From contig JARKIF010000017.1 in assembly GCA_029378245.1 (NCBI GenBank), positions 620,001 through 684,000 of the forward strand: a DNA stretch of 64,000 bases, given 5' to 3'. Below the pieces are notes generated by a model. It saw only the letters and a list, made by a program, of their open reading frames with translations. It did no database searches and was not told where the DNA came from. The stretch comes from Roridomyces roridus. Taxonomy: Eukaryota; Basidiomycota; Agaricomycetes; Agaricales; Mycenaceae. The position numbers were made by a program, and so were the translations under genes. This document shows positions 19,756 to 31,244 of this stretch, one piece after another; positions within the stretch are counted from its first letter, which is position 1; every line of letters starts with the position of its first letter.

Positions 19756-22700
19756 TGGGGCGGCACAACGCTGATGTTTGATTGCAGTCATTTGAGAGGA
19801 TTTGCGTGGCGGAGATTGACGGATTACAGCCCACAGAACCATTCTTTGAAGATTCTTCGAACATGCCCACGCCACATCTCCGCATAGTTCTGGCCGTCAA
19901 GATGGATATCCATGGGAGCAGAGAGCAAAAGGAAACGAACTCGGCCGGGACAGCCGATCATTGATCCAATCTGCCGGGAGTAATGCCGAGATGTTCCGCA
20001 AGTTTGCATAAACAACTCGAGTAATCCTGCGGTCTATATCATATTCACTGTTACATGCCCCGATACAAGAGTCGCCATCTTCAACAACAGCTGAACCTGC
20101 GTATGCAGTCCGGTACCTTCGGCATTTTTCTTTGCTAGGTCTGGCCTGTCGTTCAATATCGTACTCATCCCGATAGTGTACAATTCCAGCGTGCAGTTCT
20201 AAACTTCCAGCAAAACCGACGCTACTTGCTCCTTTCACTTCCGACCGAACTCCATATGTATATCTCCGCCCTCATCATGTAATATTCACTGCACACTTGC
20301 TGCACACTCATGATCAGTCTGACAGGATTGTCATTTTTGCGACCCAGCCTGGCCAAGATATCTACTACCTTAGGTAACCCGCGGGACCGTATGTCGAGCG
20401 CAACAGGAGCGCTCAGTGTTCAATCTTTCCCCACCCTGGCTTCGTTCGATCCGGAGTCTAGGACTGGCGAGGCGTCGATTCGCTTTTTGACTTGATTTTT
20501 TTTGCCATGATCTGGACCGACGGTTTCAAGTGACTTCGTGCTTCTTTCTTTGGCTCACCTGATACTACGACTCATATCTTGGAGTAGAGAGATCGGGTCC
20601 AGGATGATGTTCGGATGGATTTGATTCTGAGTCTATCAGTATCAGTCTATGGCTTGTCGACGGGTCTTTGCCCTTTTCCACGCGTTCAGCCTGACTGTTC
20701 AAAATTCAGGCCTAATGAAGACGACATCACTTGCCTCACGACTCGCGTCGTCCGAGTTCGTGCGTCTTTCTCTGTCGCACTTCATGCTACGGCTTGCAAC
20801 GTTCACTTGGAATAGGAGATCCCGTCCCGGATGACTTGCGAGTGCTCGCTGCTCAGCGCTCGTGGCTGGTAGATCCCAGTTCGATTCTGTTTTCCCCCTT
20901 GCTGGCCGCCTTTCTACGACACCGACAACCACTCAAGACCAAATAATCCCTCAGCGCTCAGCCGCAGGCCTTGTGTTTCGAATACTCCTGGTCGTGCCGT
21001 TGCTATCTGGGAGGTACGTTCCCAACCAACTTGACAACAGCCACGTGGTGTCCGACCAGCTACCACCCAAGATGGCTTCGTTCAATTCGAAGTCCGGGGT
21101 GTTGACCGCCTGCGCAGCTGCCTCATTTTTGGCACAAACCAACAGGGTGACCGTCATCTGACTCTTTGGAAGGTAACACAAAGCTCCGACGGTATGCACG
21201 GATGTTGTGGATGCCAGTTCGATTCTGGGTCCATCAGATAGAAAGCGAGCTCCGTATTTTTTATAAGGTCTGGCCTGTCGTTCAATATCATATAGACTCA
21301 TCCCGACGTTCAGTTTCAGAAAAGCCGACGCCACTTGGACCTTTCATTTGTAAGTAATATCCACAGATAATCCACTGTATCTCCTCAAGTACCTTCATTC
21401 CAACCTCAAGGCCTCACGCCTCAATGTTCAATTTCTCGCCGGCCCGGTTTCGTTCGATTCGGATTCTGGGACTTGATGGAACTCAGAACCCGCAGCTTTT
21501 TGACTCATTGAGACCCACGCTGAAAATCACAGATTCCGTCGTGCGTCGTTCCCGGGTTCAATGATAGGTTTGCTTTTCAACTCTCCGTGTTGTGTAACGA
21601 ATTCGGTTGATATGCGCCTCTTTCTTTGGTTTACGTCAGGCTACGACTCTGACTTTGGAGTAGAACAATACTAAGAGAGAGACAGCGAGTGATGCGCGAC
21701 GTTTCAACTTGTGTACAGTGGTCCCCAATTTGATTCTGCGTCCACGTTGGTTGAAATCACGACTCACCGATTGGAATAGTATCATGTAGCATGTTGCTGC
21801 TCAGCGTGGCAAGCAACTGGTGCATTCCAGTTCGATTCTGGGGCAGTGAGCATTGCAGTGAGGCCTTCAAGTTTTTGTTCACTTTGCCTACTCAGACTGT
21901 TGATTTCCTCACACTGGGAAATACTTGGACTTGAAAGCTGTCCTAGCGGAGATCTCAGGCTTTGCGTTCCTTTGTTTGGTTGAAGTTCAACATCCATTTG
22001 GCTTCCTCCTTGAGTCTAGGAGGGAACTGCCCAACTTTTAGTTTATGTAAACCGAGGAAACAGAAAGGCGGTGCCTTGCTGCTCGGGCTTCCTTTGACTC
22101 CAAGTCTGGCGATGTACGCCAAATTTGTGATTCAGAATTATTGGGCCTTTTTTCGGTGAAACATGAGATATTCAGCACGAATAACAGCTTAGAACAACTG
22201 GGCGCTCAACGCGCCAAGTGACGCGTGCATCCAGTTCGATTCTGGGTGAGTGAACAGTACTAGGCTGATTGTAGGCTTTTTCGAGCCCTGCCTTTTGCCC
22301 AACTTTTGCCGGAATACTGAGAACAACGAGAACGCTCTCCGACGTTCTGCCAGATTCTCCATTATTGTTTCATTATTCATACAGGTCCACGCGTTGGTGA
22401 ACTGAACAGGTTTTCGGCCGTGGCGGCCTTAGTGACGCGTTTGATCCGCCGGCTATCACTCCGTCTCTTGTCTTCCACCTCCATTTCCTCCAAGTCGTGG
22501 CGAATTGCCGGGCTGGCCATCGGCGCTGCGGCGCGTCTTTCTGCAAGGAGTATGAACCTTAGACACACGGGCGGCATTCGTCTGCTGGCGACACCGACCC
22601 TGGATCCATTCGGAAGTTCCGGCTCCTGGACCAGCCTCCAGACGTAGCTTTTCCAACACTGCGGGATGCAATGGCCACGAGTATGTACCTTCAGCGCACA

Positions 22701-23197
22701 ATCTTCCAACGCAACCCACCCAGATGCTCTGCGTTCAATCCGGAGTCTGGGGATAGATTAGGAAGTTTTCGCATCACTTTTTTTTTTGGACGCAGTACCA
22801 TGACGCAAATCACTAATTCCGGCGGACATCGATGGGTGCGTCTTTCCTTGGTTAAAGCTGACTCTGATGACTCGCAGAGTACCTAGAGAAAAGGGCTATT
22901 GCTTGGTTGACCGCTGCAGTCCAGTTCGATTCTGGGTGTATCGAATAATGACAAAAGCAACGATCTCGTCGTTTTTGCCATTGATGGCGGTATTTCGGCC
23001 ACACCTTCATTGTCCGCGCCGATTCGATTCATTATATCCTAACACCGCGTCTCGATCCTCCGGAACAGGGGGAAATCACCGTGCCTGTGTCAGTTCACGA
23101 CGTGCCCCCTAACCGCGGACCTATATGATTCCCTCCATTTTACGGTAAGTATTTTTTTTCGTCTTTTCGTTTTCCCCCACACTCCTTTATACGTGCT
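19756..23197. repeat. SINE-like repeat field (cluster 2), no gene seen
   Basis: Words of the two SINE-like types recur: GTTCGATCCGGAGTCTA near 20444, GTTCAATTCGAAGTC near 21080, GTTCGATTCGGATTCTGG near 21452, GTTCAATCCGGAGTCTGG near 22733, and GTTCGATTCTG-type copies near 20880, 21217, 21830, 22234 and 22924. All are in the same orientation, spaced about 150-500 bp. Each carries a B-box-like core. No supported coding region was found. Confidence 0.5.
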
Positions 23198-24450
23198 ATG
23201 TCCTCACCCCGCTTTTCCATCAGCTCTGACGAGTTTTCGTGCGCGAAGCCGCCGCCCCCTTGTGAGTGTCCTGGATTCGGTTGTGCTCAGAAATTGATTT
23301 ATTTTGTTTGCAGACGAGGACGACTGGTGGTCATTCCATTCGCGCTCTTCTTCTGGGGCGTCCAGTATCCTGGTTAGTCGTCATCATCCCTTCATATATG
23401 CTCCTCGTCTAAGCTAAGCATGGTTCGTAGTCCGACGGCTCTGCCATCGTCGAGGAAGCTCGAGAAGCCCACTCGGCTGCAGCATCGACGTTTTCCACCG
23501 GCTCGCTTGCAGGCCGCCGTCGTGGTCTGCGAAAGGCCCCAGCTCCGCTGACCCTCCCTCCCGCCGCTGCGACTCTGAACGCAAACGCCAATATCATCCA
23601 CCCCGCAGCGCCTCTCGTCAGCCCCTCGTTCTCCGTCTCCACCGCTGCTTCCAGCGAATACCCCTCCCTACGCACGCCCTCCTCCACCACCTCGGCGTAC
23701 TTTTACTTTGACGACGCCCTCGACTCGCTCGAGCCCCCTCCTTCGCCTTCCTTCCCCTCCTCCTCCTCCTCCTCCTCATCATCATCCTCGGGCTCAGGCA
23801 AGGGTACCGCCATCTCACGCACCCTCCGCCGCCTCGCATCGCGGACTCAACTCTTCTTTGCCAAGAACTCAAAAGAGCAGCAACAGCAGGCCACCATTGG
23901 GATTGCGCTGCCTTTGCCGCCGCCGATGTTGGTCATCGGTACGGGCGTTCCTGAAGCAGGAGTGGTCACTCAGGGGCTGTTCCCCTCCTCACCGACGTCC
24001 CCTACATGGCCCTCATCTCCCACGTCCCCGCTCTCCTCACCGCCCGTAAGCTCGGAGTGGTTTGACGCTAACAGCGAGGCGGGGAGTGTCGTGGATCTGG
24101 ACCTCGAGCTGGATGATGATGAGGGGGAGGATCAAGATGACGAGTTCTTTGACGAGTTCTTCGACCAGGAGGATGAAGAGGAAGAGGAAGAGGATCCCCT
24201 ATCCCCACTCCCCACATCCCCCTCCTTCGCTCGGCCCATCTTCGACTTTAGCTTTGGGGACTCCCCGAATCGCGCGCGCTCAGATTCGGCTGCGACCATC
24301 ACGCCTACGTCCTACTCTTACTCTGAGTCTCAGCAGCGCAGGCATGCGCATCTGCATAAGCGTAGCCCGCATGGGACGCACCGTGATAATGGGACGTGGA
24401 ATCGGTGTGATGGGGGAGAGGTCATCGTTGAGTTGAGGATGCTCAAGTAG
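23198..24450 (+). CDS. Ser/Pro-rich protein with acidic tract, function unknown
   Basis: Exons 23198-23261, 23314-23372 and 23431-24450 join in phase to 380 residues, with introns of 52 and 58 nt. The start MSSPRFSISSDEF is the first ATG. Near residue 22 is PPPYEDDWWSFHSRSSSG. A long Ser run lies around residues 150-161. A dense Asp/Glu tract (about residues 260-295) is broken by FFDEFFDQ. The C-terminus is basic and His-rich (RRHAHLHKR) and ends VIVELRMLK. No membrane helix, signal peptide or known domain is seen. Most of it should be disordered. It is convergent with the membrane protein that ends at 24659. Proteins of this sort are common, unassigned genes in mushroom genomes. Confidence 0.8.
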
Positions 24451-24658
24451 GCCTTGCGGTTTCAATACATTCGTTCGTTTCTTTGGTTTTTTTTGGGGAC
24501 TTGGATGGCTCACTCTCATTTTCTACGGACACTAGTAATTTACCTACACATGCACCCACCCTTGTCGTTCTTTACATACTACCATGCAATATGACTATGC
24601 CGACCAATGTGACAAGATGGCGGAATAAATATATTCTCGTATTACGATACAATACAGT

Positions 24659-26478
24659 CTACATCTCTCGCAGGTCCTCATACACATACGGCGGGGGTAA
24701 GGGTGAGCCCGAGTGTAAGGGCACAGCGTACCGCGCATGCAGCTGCGCCTCGAGCGAAGCCAGCCGCTCTTCGAGGTAGCGTTCGTGGGCGGATGGGGAT
24801 GACACCTCCTCCTCTCTATCACTCTCCCTCTCCCGCTCGGCCTCAGCTTCAGCATGCTTGCGCCCGGCAGAAAATAAAGACGAAACAAGCATTGTACCGC
24901 TGCGCGTGACGTCCACGTCCACCGCCAGACTCGGGCCTGAGCCCGCCGCCACGAGCGTGTATCCTGCTGTAGCCAGAGGTGATGCACCACCGTCACTTCT
25001 AAAAGGATAAAGGATATCGTGCCCCCGGAGCCGCAGCCGAATAAGTCGTCGTGGGTGAAGCACTATCACCCGCACCGCTACCAGCCGTAGCGAATGCACC
25101 CGTCACAAAGACATTCCCGGTCGGGGCCCCACTCGGTCGGTCGTCCGTAAGCACGAATGGCTGCAGCATGTTATTCCCGCGGATAGGCCGCATGGACGGG
25201 GCGCCGGGACTTTCATCGTCTATGGGTGTACATGTTTGCCGCCGCAGCCGCCGATGATGACGCCGGCAGAGGAGGAATGCGAGTAGTAGGAGGAGGAGGA
25301 TGGTGGAGAGCGTGCCGAAGACGCCGCCGAGGATGGGGCCGAGGTGGGAGGTCGTGTGGGTGGCGCTGCTGCTGCTGCTGGAGGAGGAAGAGGAGGAGGA
25401 GGCAGAGAAGGGTGAGGAGGATTCGGTGAATGGGGCGGTTTGGGGTGAAGAGGTGCTGGTGAAGCTGGAGGGTTTCAGATTGGGAAGGAGGAGCGGCAGG
25501 GGCAGCTCACGAGGAAGAGGGAACGATGTGTGCCAAGGAGGAACCCGAAGACTGCTCGCTCGATCTGCGTGAAAGTCAGAACGGCAGTGGCAAGAAGTAC
25601 GGTACGCACGTGGAAGATCGAGAAGCGCTACAGTGGGTGGACGGAGATGACGGGGACGCGCTCTGAGCACTGTCATTTGGTCAACGACAAGCACTCTAAC
25701 AGCGAAAGAACCCCTACGTCGTGCCGGGCTGTGCGGTGGACTTGGACACAGCTTGGGTGACTCTGTGTAGCCCACATCAGCCAAATGACGAGTCATAGGA
25801 ATTGTATCGTCACGCACCTGAGACTCGTCCCTCCTACCCCGCCCTGCTCGTCATCGTCCTCCGTCCCACTCGTCACAATAGCATAGTCAAACAACGGCGC
25901 CTGCACCCCGACCCCCGAATTGGAGTCGATATCAACCACCCAATTGACGGTATGCGTCCCCTGTGCGTCGAGCCCTGTGGCGGAGAAGAAGAGCGCGTTG
26001 TACGCGAATTGCTCCGAGCCGGTGTAGTGGTGCGTGGAGCGGGTGTCACCCAGTGTGAAGGCAATGTCGGGTTGCGTGTGCGTTTGGTCGATGCCGAAGA
26101 TGTATACTGCGGAGCCTGTGGCACGCGTTAGGACTCAACCCGCGGGTAATCGACGAGCGGGACGCACCGGTGAATGTGAAAGACCCAGTCGTCGGCTGAG
26201 ATGCCCCGTCCGATAGTTCCCGTCATCCCATGTCCGTCTGGTTTGGACGAGCAGAAGGAGCACGGATTCGAGGCTGACACGGCGGTCCAGGATCCGGTGA
26301 AGGTGAAAGCAGAGTCGGTGTCATCAATGGTCTTGTTGGTCACCGCACCAGTCACGGTCGTGAGCGAAGGAGTGCAGAGGAGGTGGTGGAGTAGTAGGAT
26401 GGAAGTGCCTGGAATGGCGCCAGAAAGGAGTGTGGGGACCCCATGGCAGGGAGAGCCTGCGCACGGGCTGGAAACCAC
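24659..26478 (-). CDS. Single-pass membrane protein with Cys/aromatic ectodomain (frame disturbed)
   Basis: Minus-strand exons 26115-25818, 25762-25718, 25669-25610, 25564-25511, 25464-25070 and 24963-24659 join in phase; the introns are 45-55 nt plus one of 106 nt. A first exon runs from about 26478 to 26168. The ectodomain shows FTFTGSWTAV, a Cys pair (PCSFCSS), a TWDDG motif, SFTFTGSAVYIFGIDQ and the second sheet ending DYAIVTSG. This is the lectin-like ectodomain of many Agaricomycete surface proteins. A Ser/Thr stalk, one helix (STILLLLLLAFLLC), a basic stop and a long tail with an E/R-rich coiled coil (AEAERERESDREEE) follow. In the first exon KPD, TWDDG and SFTFTG lie in three different frames within about 75 bases, too tight for introns. 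The gene is therefore either freshly damaged or affected by sequence errors there. The start codon is not resolved. Confidence 0.7.
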
Positions 26479-29400
26479 TTGGAAGATGAAGAGGAAAATG
26501 TCTGCGATACCGGCTCACTGCGGGTACGCATCATGTCAAGCTGAAGCGACCCGTCGGTGCGCCCAGGCACGATCACCGTACTGCAGGGTGGGTTCCGGTG
26601 CTCTCGAAAACGTTGTGACTCCGACACGAGCTCTCCTTCCTTTGCCAACTGTGAGCGGAATACGAGGAGCGATAACTGGTAACTACATACCCACTAGCCA
26701 GCCGGGAGAGTATGTATGATCGTCTCGATGCTCATTTATCATCCAATTCAGTGTTCGATTGGTTTTGGAGAGGTGTGGAGAGTGCAGCCGAGTCGGAATT
26801 TCATCCCAGTGGTGATGCGCACCCGCCCAAGCAGGACCATTCCGACCGGCAGGTAACAGAGCCTGGACCTCGGTGTAGAGCTTGAGTCGACGGCTGAGAG
26901 CCCCGGTGCACAGAGAATTGGGTCATTGGATTTGCGAGCGAGCTCGAGGACTCGAGAGAGCGAAGAGAGACAGAATGAAGTCGCAGACTCGGAGAGACTA
27001 GAGCGCGCAAGAGCAAGGATGACAAATGTACAGCCACATCATTCCCTTCTTGGCACCTTCCCACGCTTTGCGCAGCCCACACTCTCGTACTCAGCCACGT
27101 TGACCCACGCTTGGCTGGCTGCCAGCTGGATATCTTCTGCCCCCGACTCTCTTCAAGCAATAAACCTCCCTCTTCTGGCAGCAACTGTCTATCCGACTTG
27201 TTTTCCAAGTACTTTCGACTAACACCTTTCGTCAATAATGCTTCAGCAAGAAAGCCTTCAAGTTACACGGTCATGCTGCCTCTGTACGCCCAGTCTGATG
27301 CCTGCACTATGTAATCGGCCGCTATTCAACCTCTGCCTCGAAAACTTACCGCCGAATTCAACTTGCTGCAACTCACTCTCTTGTTCTCCGTTCACCAATG
27401 TGATCGATTTCTTCTTGGCCGAGAAAGCTCTGGCTCTGTCTTCAGCGGGTTCAGCAACTAGACGAGCATGTGTTCCCGATTCAGATCCCGCAAGAGGAAG
27501 ATTTGCACCCCTGGACCACCGTGTCATTGATTAAGAGCACGAGGCGCAATCCCAAGGTGCTGTTATTTTCTAGGATGTTGTGCCGAACGAATCATACCAT
27601 GGACAGACAGTTTTTTTTGCAGGTATCCCCTTTGCACGTTCGGGCGATTGATGAGTTTATTATGGGGGTTGATCTGGTTCGATTCCACGCCAACTCACTG
27701 GAAAATTTTCGTAAGACTTCAATCTTTTTCTCGCCAGTGTCGTCCATCGCCGTGCGGTCGCGAATCCGCCGGGTTCTATGCAAGTTGAGTGGTTGAGTCA
27801 ACTGTCAGGGTGAGCGTATTTGAAGTACATTGCAGCCGCCGATGCGCTTCTGCTCGCGCGAATATGTGTTCTCAGTTGACCTAGTTCGATTCCAAGCCAA
27901 CTCATGGGGTGGGAAAGACATACTTTCGTCGACAAGTCCCTATGCATTCGCGGAGCATTCATCAAACCTCAGGTGTACATGTGCCGTGCGTTCGCGAGTC
28001 CGCCGGGTTCTATGCAAAGTTGAGTGGTTTAAACTGTCGGGGTGAGTGTATTTTGAGGACATTGTGTTGTGAATCCTAGAGTGCATTACAGCCGCCGATG
28101 GGCCTCTGCTCCCTCGAATGTTTGTTCTAGTTGACCTGGTTCGATTCCAAGCCAACTCATGCCGTGGAAAACACAGTGTTTTTCATACTGATGTCGAGAC
28201 ATCCATGTGCATTCGGGGAGCCTCATCGAACCAGTAGACCAATGTGGGGAATCCTTCTGCAGCTTGTGACTCGCAGAGTTTCTTGTGGTCCAATTGCAAC
28301 TCAATAGTCGTTGCTGCAGCGTTCATGATAACTTGATTCGAGTCGTTTATCGGATACGTGGCAAATGACTAAATCACCATTCATTAGCCCTCCTGATCCT
28401 CAAAGGATTAAAGCATCCCCATATCTGTTCTGAAATCTAACCTCCTGGTGATAGTTCGACTTCCAAGCGGGAAAAATCCCATATCCTGGGAAATTGGATC
28501 AAGTTCTGGTTCGAGTCACTCGTTGGGAGACGGCCGTCGTTATCAAGGGCAAATGGTTGAGTTTCAAACGCATGATTCAAGGACATGCTCAGTCTGGGTT
28601 TGAAGCAGATGCGGCCGTACAAGACAGACAGTGTACACTGCTCCCTGGTTCCTGCTCTTTGCTCGCCCGACTGTTGTTCTCAGTTGACCTGGTTCCATTC
28701 CAAGCCAACTCACCAGTGGATACTCGTATTTTTTTGATACATGTTCATCGGATGCGTGACGAATGGCTAAATGACTACAAGACATGCCTCCGCTTCGCTC
28801 CGGTAGTTTCAAGAAATCTCGTATGAACAATGGCAGAAAATTCAACACACTTTGACAAAGACATGCAATTTCAACACAAAAACAGAATGGACATTCTATG
28901 GGATCTAAATTCTACCAAGGCTCGACTCAGACTGACGATCGCACCTGCCCACGGCTCTCAGCCCAGACACGTTCAACGTGGGTATTGGATGGGTAGGGTA
29001 TTTTGCGCTCGAGGATGTGCGCGCGCACCATGAGATACGGAGCCCCAGCACACGGCCGTTGCGGATGGTGGCGGGATGATATCATGAGACCCGTCGACAG
29101 AGCAGAGGGAACTCGACTTGGCATAATTTTCCCAGGTTCAACAGCGAGGCGAAGCGCTCGGCATGTAAACGTTTCGTCGAGCCGGCGACGCATGGCTTAG
29201 AAAGCTGTTGAACTGTGGCTTCGATCTGGGGATGGAAGGAGATTTCATTGGCGCTCGTGAGAGAAATTCATGAGAGAGCTGTAGAGAGAGGAAGGGAAAC
29301 AAAACGGGATTGCACAAATGGAGACGGAACCAAACAGAGTCCAAAGAATCGAGAGACATCTCGTTAAAGAACGGATAATTTGTTTTGTGCGCCCTCCCGC

Positions 29401-29583
29401 TCTTCAAATCTGTCCACAAGCAATCCACAAGTCTAACCGTTGGTGATACTTCGACTTCCCGGCCGGAGGAATCTCATCTCCCTGGCAATTGGATCAAGCT
29501 CTGGTTCGATTCCAGTCCGGGTCCATGGGGCCTGACCGATCACAAATCCAATTTTTTTGGCCCTTGATCACGCAGCTGCAAAC
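26479..29583. repeat. Repeat field with tandem 240-250-bp units
   Basis: Between about 27570 and 28330 a unit of about 240-250 bp occurs three times, with a further divergent copy near 28640-28830. Each copy has GCAGCCGCCGATG or a near variant, GGTTCGATTCCA[A/C]GCCAACTCA (near 27677, 27884, 28138; 28688 has GGTTCCATTCC), and usually CCGCCGGGTTCTATGCAA. Two related dispersed copies, each with GGTGATA[C/G]TTCGACTTCC and GGATCAAG[C/T]TCTGGTTCGA, lie at about 28445-28530 and 29440-29530. No gene was recognised in this interval. Confidence 0.6.
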
Positions 29584-29589
29584 GAATGT

Positions 29590-30436
29590 TATGGCGGTCA
29601 AAGTGCACTTTTAATCCAGCACACCATTTTTTCGCAAAAATGGGGTTGCGCACCACTGTTTGACTCCAAAATCGATTTTCGCACCCCATTTCCAGTTCCA
29701 AAGTTCGCAAAATGGGGCGCGCAACGCGACTCGCGCGCGCTCCATTTCTTGTGACATTTTTGCACATGCGCGCTCCATTTCTGATGGTCGAGATTGGTCC
29801 AGACCCGCGCTCCATTCTTTCGGCGCTAACTTGACAGCACGCGCGCTCCATTTTTGCGTTCCATGCGCGCTCCATTTTTCTGACTTGTGGACTTGCAAAA
29901 TTCAACATTCGCAAGCCGAAACTGCCGTGATCTCGGCATCGCGGCTCTGAGTGCCGCCGGCATTCCCAGACAGTGTGGACCACCTCAGCACCTTGCCAGC
30001 ACCTTCTCCCTAGTAGTGATGACTTGCTGCACTCGAGGAGGTACAAACGGGACCGGAGTGTGATTGATCACACGATAGCATCAGCGATAATTTTTGCCGG
30101 CCGTTGATCTGAATCGGCTTTGCGAGTAATTTTTCCCAACTCAAGTACAAGGAAAAAATGTAGCGCGCGTTTGAAGTCGGATAAATGGAGCGCGCGCTGT
30201 CAAGTTGACACAGCAAGAATGGAGCGCGCGTCTCGAACATCAAAACATGTAGCGCGCGTATTGGGGACCTCAGAAATAAATAGCGCGCGCGAGTTCCGTT
30301 GCGCGCCCCTTTTTTTTTCGCACTTTTCAACTTGAAATGGGGCGCGGACTAGCATTTTGAAGCGGATATAGGGTGCGAAAGGCACTTTTCACGAAAATAT
30401 GGTGCGCTTGATTAAATGTGCACTTTGACCGCCATA
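29590..30436. mobile_element. 847-bp non-autonomous TIR element with GCGCGCTCCATTT arrays
   Basis: The ends are imperfect inverted repeats of about 65 bp (TATGGCGGTCAAAGTGCAC at the left, its reverse complement at the right). GAATGT flanks both sides (29584-29589 and 30437-30442). Inside, GCGCGCTCCATTT is repeated in one orientation at 29735-29880 and its reverse complement (AAATGGAGCGCGCG and variants) at 30160-30300. No coding sequence is present. Six-base duplication, TAT-starting ends and subterminal arrays resemble the 14567-18388 element. Confidence 0.8.
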
Positions 30437-31244
30437 GAATGTCACTGCGTTCCGACCCCTCGTGCACAGAGATTGTGTCTACCCTCGTGGACACGGGGGT
30501 CTGATGGGCTGTGGCTACCCTAGCGGAGGCACCGGTGGACGGGGGGTGAACGGAGCTAGGAAGGGGGAGACGGAGGGTGGACAGAGCCCTCAAAAACGAC
30601 GTGCACTCAAGGAGCCAGAGGTCTGGCAGCGTGTGTCCACTTCGGTCTGTCCACGGGGCTAGACCGATGTCAATCAGTGATGGACCCAACGGGAAGGGCC
30701 TGGACACAGGGTGGACGTCGGGTGCACTCAAGGAGCCACATGTCTGTGCACGGGGGTCGGGAACGCAGTGTGTAGTTGATTCCACAGTGGTTAGTTGAAT
30801 CACATCCTGACAATTTCCTTAGTCTTACTTTGGTCAGTGTTGAGACATCGTTGTCAACCAAGGATTGCTGCAGTTTTGACGGAAACATGCTGAGGCTGGG
30901 GTCTGAAGCCAATGCAGTCGTAAGTTAGCAGCCTCGTAAGATGCTCGCTGGTTCGATTCCAGATGCATCGATATCTTGAATTTGGTTTCTTTTTGTTTTC
31001 ACGGTTCCTCGGGAGTGTGTGAAGTGTACTTAGACGAGCGAGCTCCTCGTTTATTTGCGAAGTACCGTCCGAAATGGTAGGAATTCTCGACACCCTGCAG
31101 CCTCAATACCCGACGAATACCTTGTCTTTCCCTGCCACCTCCCCCGATTCCACCCGCTATAGCAGTCGCCGGCTGATCCGCGGAACAGACGAGTGATGGT
31201 ACGTAAAGTTAGAACGTCCGTGCAGCTTTTCTTCCTCGACCACC
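30437..31244. repeat. Intergenic with local direct repeat
   Basis: GTGCACTCAAGGAGCCA occurs twice, near 30601 and 30728, within a G-rich stretch with many GGACA/GTGGAC words. A B-box-like GGTTCGATTCCAG lies near 30950. No gene was recognised before the ATG at 31245. Confidence 0.4.

Noticed and set aside
23618..23872. Arg-rich minus-strand frame
   Set aside because: It is the complement of Ser codon runs in the gene at 23198-24450.
25226..25572. Arg/Glu-rich plus-strand frames
   Set aside because: Antisense to the Ser/Leu-rich stalk and helix of the minus-strand membrane protein.
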